From contig NW_005178443.1 of the NCBI RefSeq assembly GCF_000341285.1, positions 1-64,000 on the forward strand: a stretch of DNA of 64,000 nucleotides. Reading direction: 5' to 3'. The stretch is from Galdieria sulphuraria. Lineage: Eukaryota; Rhodophyta; Bangiophyceae; Galdieriales; Galdieriaceae. Both the position numbers and the translations under genes were made by a program. The notes beneath the pieces were generated by a model. It ran no database searches. It was given only the letters and a program-made list of their open reading frames with translations, and was not told the origin of the DNA. This document shows positions 24,410-35,092 of the stretch, piece by piece (positions within the stretch are counted from its first letter, which is position 1; the number at the start of each line of letters is the position of its first letter).

Positions 24410-27400
24410 ATATTATTGAGCTCTATATGCGTATATAGTCCCTATCTGTAGAGCCTTTTCTAAATATGACTCGTTAATAGGAACTCATTATGACCAAGAA
24501 AACTGAAGGAATATAACCTTTATGTACTATTTTGTTCCAATTGAAAGAATCCAAAGTGATAGTTGCTTTATAGAAGACTTTGAAAAGGGTTTTGTGATAG
24601 TGATCAGAAAACTTTCTTACATCTGCTTCACAGAAAGGGCAATTGTTCCATTGACACATGAAGCTCCTCACGAGTTACTTGACTTTTACTGACTGAAAGC
24701 TGCCTCTTTAGTTTTTCAGGAATGCATTCCTCACTTGCACTTAACAAATCGTAAAAAAAAAAAGGATTGGGTGATACAGGAAATTCAATATACTCTATTG
24801 TATCAAGAAAATATTCTCGAACTCTGCTAAATGTATTCATATCATTTAATTAGGTATTGTATTTGGAACGTTTATTGAAGTAGCATAATAAAACAAGCTA
24901 CGTTAAGGCGAAGATTTATTTCAATAGTAGATTGGGAGAGATATTGTCTGCTCTGGACCAAATGCTTTGTTAGCTTTGTAGTATCCCAGTGTTTGCAGAC
25001 AATTTGTTTGAGTCGACCTCATTCAAAATATATCTTCACAAGAAACAATGGCAACATTCTTCGCTTATTAGGATAGCTCTTTAGCATGTATTAATGTTTT
25101 CTAAAAAAGCCATTTCCATTTACCTTGCTGATAGTTGTAAAGATAATGAAGTTGATAAGTTCAAACACTAAAAAAGCAAACATGTGTCGACAACCTACAA
25201 ATATCGAAGGAATGGGAGATATGTCGACAAGCTTCCAGTCAGTGAATTGTGATTTTGAACCACTCTCTGCCTGGCTTCTTTTCAAGTAGCCCATAGCAGT
25301 TCCACTCATTCTGCTTAAAACCTCAGTCATTGAATCTTTTTTGATAATGAAAGTTCTAAGAGTTCTATTTTACGTTCATGTTTTGTTCAAAGTTGCAACA
25401 AAACGAAGAATGAAATTTCTAACAAGGAATGGTCTCATTCTGAAACTAAACTAAAATGAATACATGCTATTATCAAGCGAAAAATTTCTAGCGTCCAGTT
25501 ATCTTCAGTGAGTAATATCGATTGCAAATTCGAGTCTGTAAGTTTGATTTCTTTCAAGAAGTATAGCGATAACTGAAATACAATTCTTTCTTTGAAATTT
25601 GCAGACCGACATTGGAGACCGACAAATTAACCGAGACTTCCCAGAAATACTTTTTTTACTGTCTTTCAATGCTTATAGAAATAAATAGCTTGTAAATGAG
25701 CACTCAAGTTATTTGAGAATGCAAACGGAAACGAAATTTACCAACATGTTATTGTGGACCCTTGTGTTCGCTTTGGAATCATTTTCTAAAGGTCGTTAAG
25801 AGTTACGTGTTTCCTTTTCAACTTGCCGGAAGGCAGAGAATTCGGTTCCCTGTGTGAATTTATTACATCCTTTGACTGACTATTGAAGACGTCTTGTTTG
25901 TAAGAAGATTCAATGGGGAGTCGGACAATATACCGGAATGATATGGTCCGTCTGTTTTTGTTGAGCACAGAAATCACCAATAATGATAGAGCCACGCATC
26001 TTTCTTTTATAAAGTGGAAGACTCAGCTACCTTTAAGGTCCATAGAGATTGTTGTCAATAGACTGTTTTCATTGAGGCTTCTGGTTCTGTCAGATTCAGA
26101 AGATTGTCGAATAGTGTTGGGACGTAATTGACAGAACTATAAGGCAACAAGTTGACAGTGGACACGATAGAAATATTTTTGATGATGTCTCTATTGGGTC
26201 AAACTCAATTATCGTCTTATCTTTCTAACTAAGATTATACCTTGTATCATTGAGAGTTATTACTAGTTGGTGCAGTGGATCGTATACTCTTGGTCTTATT
26301 TTGTTAGAAGACGGATGGTAAAATTTTTTGAGATACACAAGGAGAGTGTAAACACCATTGATGTACAGAGACGAAATCAGTCTAATAATTAGTGCGTCAG
26401 AAGATATTGCAATGAATCAGATAGACCTTCGAACACCTGAAAAAGCGACAACTCAAGGTAAGTGAGAAGTTTTGAGAGTCATGTTGTAGAGTTTGTATTC
26501 ATGTTGTCATCTTAGGGACTTTCCAAGCTATGCTTAAGAGCGTAATGTTGAATTCTAATTTTACATATGAGTTGTTGTGACTTGTAATACTCAGTAGCTT
26601 TTCTTGATGGAGTTTATACATTTTCATTAATTGTTTTAGATTCTAATTTTTATTTTTTGAGTGACAAATGTTGTCTGATGCAACCAACGCGACGTACTGT
26701 CTATTATAGAAACTGTTAAGGATCATCACCACTTATCGCTTTCGTTTTGTTCTTTTCAGCTTTGGAATCTCAAAAACTTACTTTCAACACTTTCTTCTAA
26801 TTCAATGAATCAGTTACAGCAGTTTTGTTGTCATATTGTTGTGAAATCGTTTGTATATTCTTTACCCAAAACATGACGGACCAAGAATTTCTGAAAGAAA
26901 GGTTTAAATTTGTATCTGAAAGGAAACAGATTCAAATTCTAAGAACTCTGCGTCGTATTGTTTCAGTATCTGCTTTTGGCTTGTGAATATTTCAACAAAT
27001 TGTGTGAAAATAGTTGAAAATGTATGAAAATATCGAAATAGTTGGTTGAGATCAACTTGGCAAAGCTCTCATGTGGTTCTCAAAGCCTCCGATATTTACA
27101 ATTGGAATCAATTTGTGGTTTGTGATTAATTGTATTAGTGGCTCACCTGTAATTACTTGCAGTTCTTAGTTGGATTCTCTATGGCTTCAGAGGATGGCCA
27201 GACGATGTCGATGCTGCAGTTTCTGACTTTAAAAGTTTTCTGAGCAACAGATTTCAAACGCAGCAGCCCAACCCATCTCTTTGTATTTCTGCCTCTATTT
27301 TTCGTTCCTTTTGATTAAGCTTCTGGAGGTTTGATATATTCATCTTTATTTAAGATTCACATGCTTTTCTAATAATTAAATGGAGACTTGTGTTTTCAAC

Positions 27401-28748
27401 TGTTTTTATATTTTTTTCATGTCGTGGAATATCATTAAAAAGTCAATAGTATCCTAGAAAGAATGCAATTTGATCAAATGAAGCTCTTGACCTTGTTAAG
27501 GAAACATTTCATTTGAAAAGATGGCTGTCATCCAATGAAATGAGACTTTCTCATGATACTCAACTGTGCACTATGAAGTATATTTATGACTTTATGTAAT
27601 CCTAGATGTTTACCATGATGCAAAGTTTATCTTAAAAGTTGAGAAACATATGTCTTGCCTTATCATGTAGACAAGGACAATCGACATGTAGACATAAGAA
27701 GTTGTAGAATTTTTGCAATATGCATTGCTATACACAGGCATGAAGAAGAACAAGAATAAAGAGAAGTGTGTCCTGTAGAAGTTCCTACTGCGTCTGTCAA
27801 GGAAGATTCCATCTTGCCTAAATTACCGAGTTTCTCCTGTAGAAGTGTATCCGTGGGACATCATAAGAGATTTCTGTGACATTTGAATATAGAAATGAAT
27901 ATCAAAGAAGTTCATTTTATTTCTGGAACGTTTTTCCTTTTGTGTTATCTAAAAGTAAAATTAGCATAGATTGAGCAACATATTGTTTATATGTGCATTG
28001 GCTTGAACATCTTAGGCCATTTTCATGTTTGGAGTTTTGACAGCTGCATGTTGTCGGGTTTTCACAAAGCTGATTTGGATGCAGTGAATTGTATTTTGGT
28101 AAGTTTGCTCTATTTCTCTTTATGATTGTTTATTGCTATATTTAGCCACATCTATTCCAACCTCTCACAGCGAAGAGTAATGTTGACACTCACATCCAGT
28201 TTTGGATGCTTCATGCCTATCATAAGAAGTTGAATGAAATCCTTCAAAAACCACAAGAAATGAGTGGCTCTCGAATAAGTTATTTGCAATATTCATATTA
28301 TGTTTCAATAAGGAAATAAACTGACTGAGTTTTTCATTCAAATGCTTGGTAATATGGTAGCAGAAGGAGCTTGTATTATTTATTAAGTGTGTTAGATACT
28401 GAATTGCCTTATTGATAGATGGCAGTACATAAAAAAGTTCTACAAGGGTTTCTGATAGCTCTCCTTTTGTTTTGTGCAACAACTGAAAGGCATGTAACGA
28501 ACGAAAGCTATGCATCTATAGAAAACAACGAGTAGCACTATAGCTGAAAGTTTTTGTGGAGAGGTTGTATCAAGAATCATTTGAAGACTATCCAATCAGT
28601 GGAAATAACAACTTGATGAATCTATAAGGAAATGGATTGGTTAGTAATCAACTGCAAAATACTCTGAATTCACAATGTGAAAGAATGACATTTCTACTTC
28701 AGTTGGAGGAAGATTCGTTCAAAGCGGATTAGAAGAAAAATCCTGCTC
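24410..28748. other. gene-poor stretch; one possible small membrane-protein gene on the minus strand
   Basis: About 4.3 kb with no recognised family. On the minus strand an ATG frame at 25,330 runs to a good GTAAAT donor near 25,124. Spliced over about 59 bp it would end near 25,022, encoding roughly 85 residues with one hydrophobic segment. Short minus-strand frames at 24,840-24,474 include a C-P-F-C motif but do not join cleanly. The rest (25,400-28,700) is AT-rich with short frames only. Treat all of these as unproven. Confidence 0.3.
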
Positions 28749-30816
28749 ATGTCCAACGACTGTCTAGACGTGATGTCTTTCGAAAAACACTCGAGTCCTT
28801 CTTTCTCATGGTCTAGTTGCGATGCAACTCTCAAGATTGCTGAGGGTAATGAAGAACAAGACTCCCTCTTTGAGACGTTTGAGACGATAAGACCAGGGCA
28901 GTACTCCTTTCAATGTTCGAGCCTCCAACAAGCGGCTTCCTCGAGTCATCTTAGTGTTTACTTGAGTAGATCGTTCGTATTTGATGAGGGAAAGAATGAA
29001 TTTCGTTGGCACAAAACCTGGAAACTTCCAGAGATCAGAATAGTCTACAGCGCTCCTGATTTCGTTCCTACTAGCGACTTGACCGCTTGGATAACTTGTG
29101 CTTGTCACACGGACTTGTCAAATACTTTAGAAGTTTTAGGTCTGGAAGGTGTAACAAGGCAACCTTTAGAAGATGGTCAGTGTGTATTCTCCCGTCTTCG
29201 CTTCAAGTCCACAAGTAGTCTCCAAAGAGGGCGTCCTTTTTATCTGGTAGTATCTCTTCTAAGACAACACATTTGTGTGGCATCTCTTATTTCTAAAGGC
29301 ATTTATGTATATTCAAGAAAAGACGCCGATAAGAAAAGAAAGAGAACGGAAGCTGCTAAAGAATCCTTGTCCGAAAAGGCATCAGCAGAAGAAGCCCAGA
29401 CATTTTATGCTCCATTTTTGCCCGAACTATTTGACAGAGTCTTTTTTCGAAAGGTTTGTTGAAACTATCCAAGGGAGTCTTATTGTTTACGTGCTACTAG
29501 GCAAACGACCATCGAGGACAAAAGGTGGTAGAGAGAATAGAAAACTCTCCTGAAGGACTTTTATCCTATTTTCAAGCTCCCAACATTCGTTTCAAATGTA
29601 GACATCCTGTGTTTTTGTTGTATCGTTTCAGTAATGCTCTTGTATTGTTAAGAAACTCAGAATTATTTCCTTCTGACACAACGCAAGTTTATAGAAGGTT
29701 CATTTCGGATCTTGGGACTTTTTCGACAGAAGCATTTCCTAAAAGCGATACAGGACCCTGTGCAAAAAGTGAAAATAGTCCTATTTGGTATATTTGTTGT
29801 CTCCAAAGTTGTAAATGTTCTACAGAGGCAAGAAGGAAGATTTTTGAAAACATGGACCTCCTTAAAAGTGACAAACTTGGTTTTATAGCAGATTCGTCTA
29901 TTTGTGATCCAAAGTTTCAGGTATTGATGGATATGGAGTCTCTCCGTTTGGAATATGAACGTGCTTATGCTCTGTATTCCAATAACAACAAGAAACCTCG
30001 AGAAGAAAGAGATTCCAGAGGAACTTTCTCTTCGGATGTTCAATCCCGTCACAACACTGAAGCTGGCCTATTTGAAGAGCTTGAATGTCCTTCTTTCTTG
30101 GAAGCTCCAAATGCTTCCCATTTAAGGTCCAACAATCCTATTGAAGATACGGAAGATGACTGGTTAGCGTTCAGCACCGAAGCACGTCTTTTCAAAGAAA
30201 GATTTCAGTTTAATCATTTAGAAATAAGACGTATGTTATCCAGTCTGACCGATGCAGCAATGAATGCCGTGACGGACCATTCAAAAGCTTGTATATCGCA
30301 TCTAAAACGAGTTTATGTAGAGCTTTTTACCGTTCTCAGTGCCCATGCCAATGCAGAAGATCAACTCATATTTCCTTTACTTATGGATCGGATTCCTGGG
30401 ATAACAGAATCGTATAATGTGAGTGATTTACACGAATTTGTTCTCGTAGGAAACACTGAATGTTTGTAAAGCTGGATCATTTCATGGAAGGCAAAGAATT
30501 GACTGCTATCGGAGAGGCAATAATGAACTTTGATCCCGATCACGCTGGAGACTTATTTTTGCAAATTACGGGGTTTAGTGCAAATCTTACTTTGCATATG
30601 GAAAAGGAAGAGGAGCATATCCTTCCACGACTGTTACAAGTATTAAGTGACGATGAGCTTAACGATTTAAGAAATAAGATAGTGAGAGAGACCTGTCAAA
30701 TGCTTCAGCAAGGTCAGACGTCAGGTCTATGGCAAATAAGAGTTCCATCAACGTCTTCAAAGTATTCTGCTGAATTTCCGTCTTCAAAGGATACTATTTC
30801 TCAATTTTTTAGTTGA
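28749..30816 (+). CDS. hemerythrin-domain protein with N-terminal beta-rich, putative DNA-binding-like region
   Basis: Three exons (28,749-29,453; 29,525-30,418; 30,472-30,816; introns 71 and 53 bp) give about 647 residues. The C-terminal part is a four-helix hemerythrin: N-H-L-E-I-R-R, then H-A-N-A-E-D-Q-L-I-F-P, then L-D-H-F just after the second splice, then H-M-E-K-E-E-E-H-I-L-P. These supply the His and HxxxE ligands of a di-iron centre, so it should bind Fe and perhaps O2 or NO. Residues about 85-200 form a separate domain with a C-V-F-S-R-L-R-F-K-S-T-S ... R-G-R-P-F-Y-L-V-V ... I-Y-V-Y-S-R-K pattern followed by a basic K-K-R-K-R run that could be a nuclear signal. This pattern reminds me of Ig-fold DNA-binding regions in protist transcription factors; that is inference. 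A Cys-containing middle segment (C-C-L-Q-S-C-K-C) is also present. Possible iron- or oxygen-sensing regulator. Confidence 0.7.
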
Positions 30817-30916
30817 GCCTAAAGTATATTGTAGTAATTGAAATCATTTTACAAAAAGAACTGATGGAATCCTTCGTGGATATTAGAAACTTGGGTTTTG
30901 TGAATGATAATGAATA

Positions 30917-31722
30917 TTAACTTGGAAGGAAAATTTTTCTATACTTGGGAGTCTTTCCAGCTTTCTGCATTCTACGATAAGCTTCCTAAAGAACAATCTT
31001 ATTCTTAAAGGATTCCCAAAAATAGTGAAACATACCCTTAAATGAACGGGTCTAACTGCTCCTTGTTCTCCTCGTTCATTACGGATATCGACTGCCATTT
31101 CTACCAATTCTCCTAAACCAACATCATCTCCAAATAATGAATATTGTATGTTTACGGTTGTTACCGGCATAAAGTTTCCCTAGTCCTTTGACAGCTATGA
31201 TAAAAGGATTATCTGGTTGCATCTACGCAAGTGCTACTTCATTCAACAATAAATTGCAAATAGTGACAAACCATAGACAACGCAGGGTTAACCGTAGACA
31301 CGAGCTTTTTCACTTTGTTCTTATCCAAATCTCCTTGACGATAATATTCTACAACTCCTTGAGTAATAGGAATTATTAAGCGACGATATCGAAATACCAA
31401 AGCGTTCCTGGTCGTCTTCGTTCAAGTTTGAAAAAATCTCCCTGCAACGACGTTCAAACAACTGTCCACTAATTCAACAACCTACCTTTCCCTCTGCTTC
31501 CATAAGCGAACTTGCTCGTCTTCTTCATCATCAACACTAGTCACATCTGAGTCCTCTTCTTCGCTATCTCTCTTTCCTGTTGTTTCGGTCCATTCTGTTA
31601 CTATAACGATAAGAATCATATAAGGTACTTTTACCTCGAACTTCAGTGGGAGTTGCCTGTTCTGAAAATTCTTCTACTTTTGAGTCTGTTTCTACTTGTG
31701 AAGAAATGGGTTCTGTTTCCAT
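30917..31722 (-). CDS. TAF11: TFIID subunit TAF11
   Basis: Seven exons in 806 bp encode about 178 residues. Introns on the minus strand are 31,601-31,634 (34 bp), 31,442-31,485 (44), 31,358-31,397 (40), 31,223-31,271 (49), 31,113-31,164 (52) and 30,986-31,035 (50), all GT-AG. After an acidic N-terminus (E-E-E-D-S-D ... D-D-E-E-D-E) comes the TAFII28 histone-fold region: N-L-N-E-D-D-Q-E-R-F, V-K-K-L-V-S-T-V, I-A-V-K-G-L-G-K-L-Y-A-G-E-L-V-E-M-A and P-V-H-L-R-E-A-Y-R-R-M. In other eukaryotes TAF11 pairs with TAF13 within TFIID to help position TBP at RNA polymerase II promoters. The start codon lies 122 bp from the divergent b561-Ctr gene. Confidence 0.8.
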
Positions 31723-31844
31723 TCATATAAAACAACTGCACTAAGGACCACCACAAAAGAATCCTGCTTGGAAATAATGACATGAGACATTTCTTCAACA
31801 CCCTTCCCATTCTTCCATCATCACTTTGAGAGGAGCAAGTAAAC
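31723..31844. promoter_or_regulatory. shared divergent promoter region (TAF11 / b561-Ctr)
   Basis: Only 122 bp separates the two divergent start codons, so both 5' untranslated regions and core promoters must lie here or overlap the genes. No TATA-like element or metal-response motif that I can name is visible. Confidence 0.4.
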
Positions 31845-33092
31845 ATGGCTCAACTGCAGGAGTTTACAGGCTTACCTGCTATGATGACTGCTCACGCCTG
31901 TGTTGGATATTTTGGAGGGGGCTTTTGCTTTCTTGTTGGGACTGCAGTGGCTAGATATCTTCGTCAGTCTTGGAAAGTTTATGTGCATATAGCACTGAGC
32001 ATCTTTGGATTCATCTCTATATTGGTTTCATATATTCTGACAGAAATTTGGCACGAAGGTTTCATCATCATGCAGGACCGTCATGGTTTCAACGGTTTTA
32101 CGTTGTTAGTTCTCGCCTTTATTCAAGTAGTTGCAGGTGTGATTCGTCCGAGAAAGGAAAGCAAGTTAAGAAAGAACTGGCTATGGTTTCACCGTTTATT
32201 GGCAATATTAGTTATTGCCAGTTTTGTTTTTCAAGTTTTTACAGGATTTCGAAGGCTTCATCGTATGTTTCATATTCATGTCCATACCAGTGAAATTCTT
32301 TTCGAGTGTTTTGTTGCAGTATTCTTTAGTTTGGTTGCCATAAGTGAGATGGGTTTGCATTACCGAACTTGTTGTTCTGTCCCTATTCAGAGTTTAAGAC
32401 AAATGTTTCGTGTTTTTAAGACACACGTTTATCCTCGAGTTGTTTTCATCTTCGTGATATTATGTTTTGCTTTTTGTATCGCATATTGGACGTTATTTAG
32501 CACTGCCAATAGTTTTGCTCCGTGGACCAACCCACCGATGCCAATGCCTCCTATGCATATGCCTATGGCCTTTTTCATATATGAACCGAATGGCTTTCCA
32601 TTGTTCTTTTCCAAACTAATGGTAAACAGTGCTGGAAGAACCGTATGTGCAGCAATCCTAGTGTTCTTGTTGTCTGCTTCTGCAAGTCTGTCCATGATCA
32701 AGCTGGGCAAGTTGGAAATGAAATGGATTCAAACAAGGCAGACATGGTCTTGGAGAGTGATCGGATCACTTTCTCATGCATTTCGACAATCACTTCATTA
32801 TTTATGCATGTTAGCTGTTATGACATATAGTATTATACTCTTCTTTGCTATACTCCTCGGACATGCCTTTGGATTCTTTATCGCTTCTACTCTGTCTGAA
32901 CAAGAAGAAGTCGGTTATCAGGATACCAAGAAAAAGCACGAAAACATGTCTTGGACTATTCCACTCAATTCTTCCGGAGACTTTCAAGTATCTTATCCAT
33001 CGGAAGCAAAACATTGTTTATGTGACCCTATGACTTGTACTTGTGAACCGAAATCCTGTAATAAGCAAGGTGGTTGTAGTTGTGAAAAATAA
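31845..33092 (+). CDS. cytochrome b561 - Ctr copper transporter fusion with Cys-rich tail
   Basis: A single 415-residue exon. Residues about 10-140 are a b561 core of the FRRS1/DOMON type: four membrane helices with His17, His48, His80 and His116 spaced to bind two b hemes, and R-P-R-K-E-S-K-L-R-K before the fourth helix. Two further helices (about 150-170 and 198-220) follow. Residues about 228-345 match a Ctr copper transporter: a Met-rich P-M-P-M-P-P-M-H-M-P-M segment, TM1 starting F-F-S-K-L-M-V, then TM2 with M-x-x-x-M (M321, M325) in C-M-L-A-V-M-T-Y and TM3 with G-x-x-x-G. The last 27 residues hold seven Cys, mostly as C-x-C pairs (CLC, CTC, CSC), a typical Cu(I) ligand set. I infer electron transfer from cytosolic ascorbate through heme to extracellular Cu(II), Cu(I) entry through the Ctr pore and capture by the tail. 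Homotrimerisation is expected of the Ctr part. Each module is a known family; the combination is the novelty. Confidence 0.82.
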   Translation: MAQLQEFTGLPAMMTAHACVGYFGGGFCFLVGTAVARYLRQSWKVYVHIALSIFGFISILVSYILTEIWHEGFIIMQDRHGFNGFTLLVLAFIQVVAGVIRPRKESKLRKNWLWFHRLLAILVIASFVFQVFTGFRRLHRMFHIHVHTSEILFECFVAVFFSLVAISEMGLHYRTCCSVPIQSLRQMFRVFKTHVYPRVVFIFVILCFAFCIAYWTLFSTANSFAPWTNPPMPMPPMHMPMAFFIYEPNGFPLFFSKLMVNSAGRTVCAAILVFLLSASASLSMIKLGKLEMKWIQTRQTWSWRVIGSLSHAFRQSLHYLCMLAVMTYSIILFFAILLGHAFGFFIASTLSEQEEVGYQDTKKKHENMSWTIPLNSSGDFQVSYPSEAKHCLCDPMTCTCEPKSCNKQGGCSCEK

Positions 33093-33191
33093 AATTTCAA
33101 ATATTGTATTCAAAAATGATGGTAATACATTATGCAGTCGAGGTTTCCATGGATAACCAAGTCGCAACATTGTTGCCAAATAATTATATTC

Positions 33192-34229
33192 TTAGGACTC
33201 CACTTGTAAAGAAACGCCCATAGCAGGAGACTTTTTCTCAACAGAAGCAACATCGATGAATGAGGAGATTCCTATTTGTACCTTCCACGGTGCACTTCTT
33301 GTCAGCTGTTGAATACAAGATAAAGCAATTGTGCCACTCGAATCTACTTTTGCTTTCAAAAGAGTATCATTATCGAGATAATACTGGGTTCCAAAAACTA
33401 AGGAACGTTGTTCAATATTGGAACTATACACAAAACGCGCTGCAACAGATAGCCGACCAGAAACGTTATGGAGATAAGAACACTTGAAGAAAGCAATATG
33501 TCACAATACTAGCAAGTTTTCCTATAAAACTTACCGTAACCGAGGGTCCTCTATCGTGAATAAACAAAGTAATTTGACCTGAGTCTCCGTCTTGATAATT
33601 ACACGCAACAACCCAAGAGGGAAACTTAAAAGTTGGTTCCAACGCTAGTTGAGTAGCTAAGAGTAAGTTCGAAAACCCAACAACAAGGGAAGTCTCCATT
33701 TTTGGCGCAACTCCAAAAATAAAATTGGTTGAAAGCGCAACGTGTTTCCTTTGCCAATCGAACTGAGCTTTGAAACGTTCGTGGTCACTCTCAAAAGCAC
33801 TCAAAGTGGCCATCAAACCAAACCTCTTTGACATATCTAGAACACTTTCACAACAAACAGGACCCTTTGAGAGCAAGCGTACTCCAAAGCTACCTCTATC
33901 AATCCAACTTGTTTCTTGTTGAAAAGGAATCTCTTGATTCCATTGACCCGCAAAAAAGGGTTCCGTTCCTGAATATGTTTTCCCTTGAAGTTGATAAATG
34001 ATGCCTTGCTTGGTTTGGGTACCAACTCCAAAGTTGACACCTGTAAAATAACCATCCTGTAAAACTCCTCACAAAAAAAAGAGATCAGACTTTTAAATAA
34101 TAGGATAATTATACTACACATACTGGAGACATAATCACCTATCTTCGAAAAAAGAGGGCACAAAGCCAGTCGACTTTGATTGTCTCTCGTTTGAAACTCT
34201 TGAGCAGATAACCTAAAAGAATCCAACAT
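33192..34229 (-). CDS. VDAC: mitochondrial outer-membrane porin (VDAC)
   Basis: Three exons (34,124-34,229; 33,535-34,040; 33,192-33,482; introns 83 and 52 bp) give 300 residues, close to the usual 275-300. The sequence is a run of alternating amphipathic beta strands. It has an N-terminal helix region (L-F-S-K-I-G-D-Y), Y-L-H-N-V-S-G-R-L-S-V-A-A-R-F, V-F-G-T-Q-Y-Y-L-D and a final G-V-S-L-Q-V-E-S strand, as in VDAC. It should form the general anion-selective channel for ATP and metabolites. The first intron uses a GTATGT donor with the acceptor just before G-T-G-T-C; an alternative AG 17 bases upstream would break the frame. Only 47 bp separate it from the divergent D27-like gene. Exact family (VDAC rather than Tom40) is judged by strand pattern and C-terminus. 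Confidence 0.75.
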
Positions 34230-34276
34230 GATCGATAATAATATTGCATCGAAATAGAAAATAGGTGGATTCAACT
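34230..34276. promoter_or_regulatory. very short divergent promoter (VDAC / D27-like)
   Basis: A 47 bp gap between two divergent ATG codons. Either promoters extend into the coding regions or one gene uses a different start; if the GTG/ATG-rich 5' end at 34,265 were used the gap would be smaller still. Confidence 0.35.
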
Positions 34277-35023
34277 ATGTTGATGGGCTTTCTCACGTTG
34301 GTCAACATACAAAGTCGCTTTTTAACAAACAAGAATTTATCAAGAGACTTCCGACGTATTTGGAAGATATGTAGCATGTGTTCTGATGGACCACTATCGT
34401 CCACTGCAATCCATTTGTTTAGAAAAGCTATTGAGAGAGAGACTGGTCGAGTTTCGAAACATAGAGGTTATGACGGTCTAGTGGAAGATTGCAAATATCT
34501 GCAGAAATATCGCAGTCCAGTAGAGCAGAGAGCAGCAGTTTGTCGGATTATTTCTTCTCTTTTTTGTGCTCCTGTTGGCATACAGCTATTTCGTTCTTTG
34601 TTAGGTATTATGCCTGTGACTTGGGCTTATCATCTAAGTGCTATTTTTACACAAGTATTCTTCCAATGGCTAGTAGGTCCGTGCCAGGCACACGCTATTC
34701 ATAACGAGACTTTCAAACGAGGAGTATTCATATCAAAGTGTAGATTCCTTGAAGAATCGAGGTGTAGAGGTATGTGTGTTAACTTGTGCAAAATACCCAC
34801 CCAACAATTCTTTAACAATACGCTTGGATTTCCCTTTACTATGGAGCCCAACTATGAAACTGGTTCTTGTCAAATAACCTTTGGAAAGTCACCTCTTCCA
34901 TTGGATCAAGATATTGCAGTACAGATAAGGTGCTCAGGAAATTGTTTGCCATGGCATCCCGAGAAAACCAACAGTACTGCTAGTTCACAAACTCATGATT
35001 GTATAAAAACTTCACTTTTATAA
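34277..35023 (+). CDS. D27-like (DUF4033) carotenoid isomerase family protein
   Basis: 248 residues, single exon. The C-terminal third is the DUF4033 domain of DWARF27: C-R-F-L-E-E-S-R-C-R-G-M-C-V-N-L-C-K, P-T-Q-Q-F-F, then M-E-P-N and S-C-Q-I-T-F-G and a closing C-x-x-x-C. In plants D27 is a plastid iron-containing beta-carotene cis/trans isomerase feeding strigolactone synthesis. Red algae are not known to make strigolactones, so a carotenoid-isomerase role is more likely. The N-terminus (L-V-N-I-Q-S-R-F ... K-N-L-S-R-D-F-R-R) is basic and could be a transit peptide. The ATG at 34,277 is taken as start; the frame extends only four codons further, to a GTG. Confidence 0.8.
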   Translation: MLMGFLTLVNIQSRFLTNKNLSRDFRRIWKICSMCSDGPLSSTAIHLFRKAIERETGRVSKHRGYDGLVEDCKYLQKYRSPVEQRAAVCRIISSLFCAPVGIQLFRSLLGIMPVTWAYHLSAIFTQVFFQWLVGPCQAHAIHNETFKRGVFISKCRFLEESRCRGMCVNLCKIPTQQFFNNTLGFPFTMEPNYETGSCQITFGKSPLPLDQDIAVQIRCSGNCLPWHPEKTNSTASSQTHDCIKTSLL

Positions 35024-35092
35024 ACACCAATTGTTCCGTTGATACCAAAAGTCATTTGATACAATTTAAAACTTTCCATTACTTCATTCCCG

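Noticed and set aside
31340-31440. Apparent one-base frameshift in TAF11 between the N-L-N-E-D-D-Q-E-R-F block and the next coding frame
   Set aside because: A 40 bp GT-AG intron (31,358-31,397) joins the frames exactly and gives a better family alignment.
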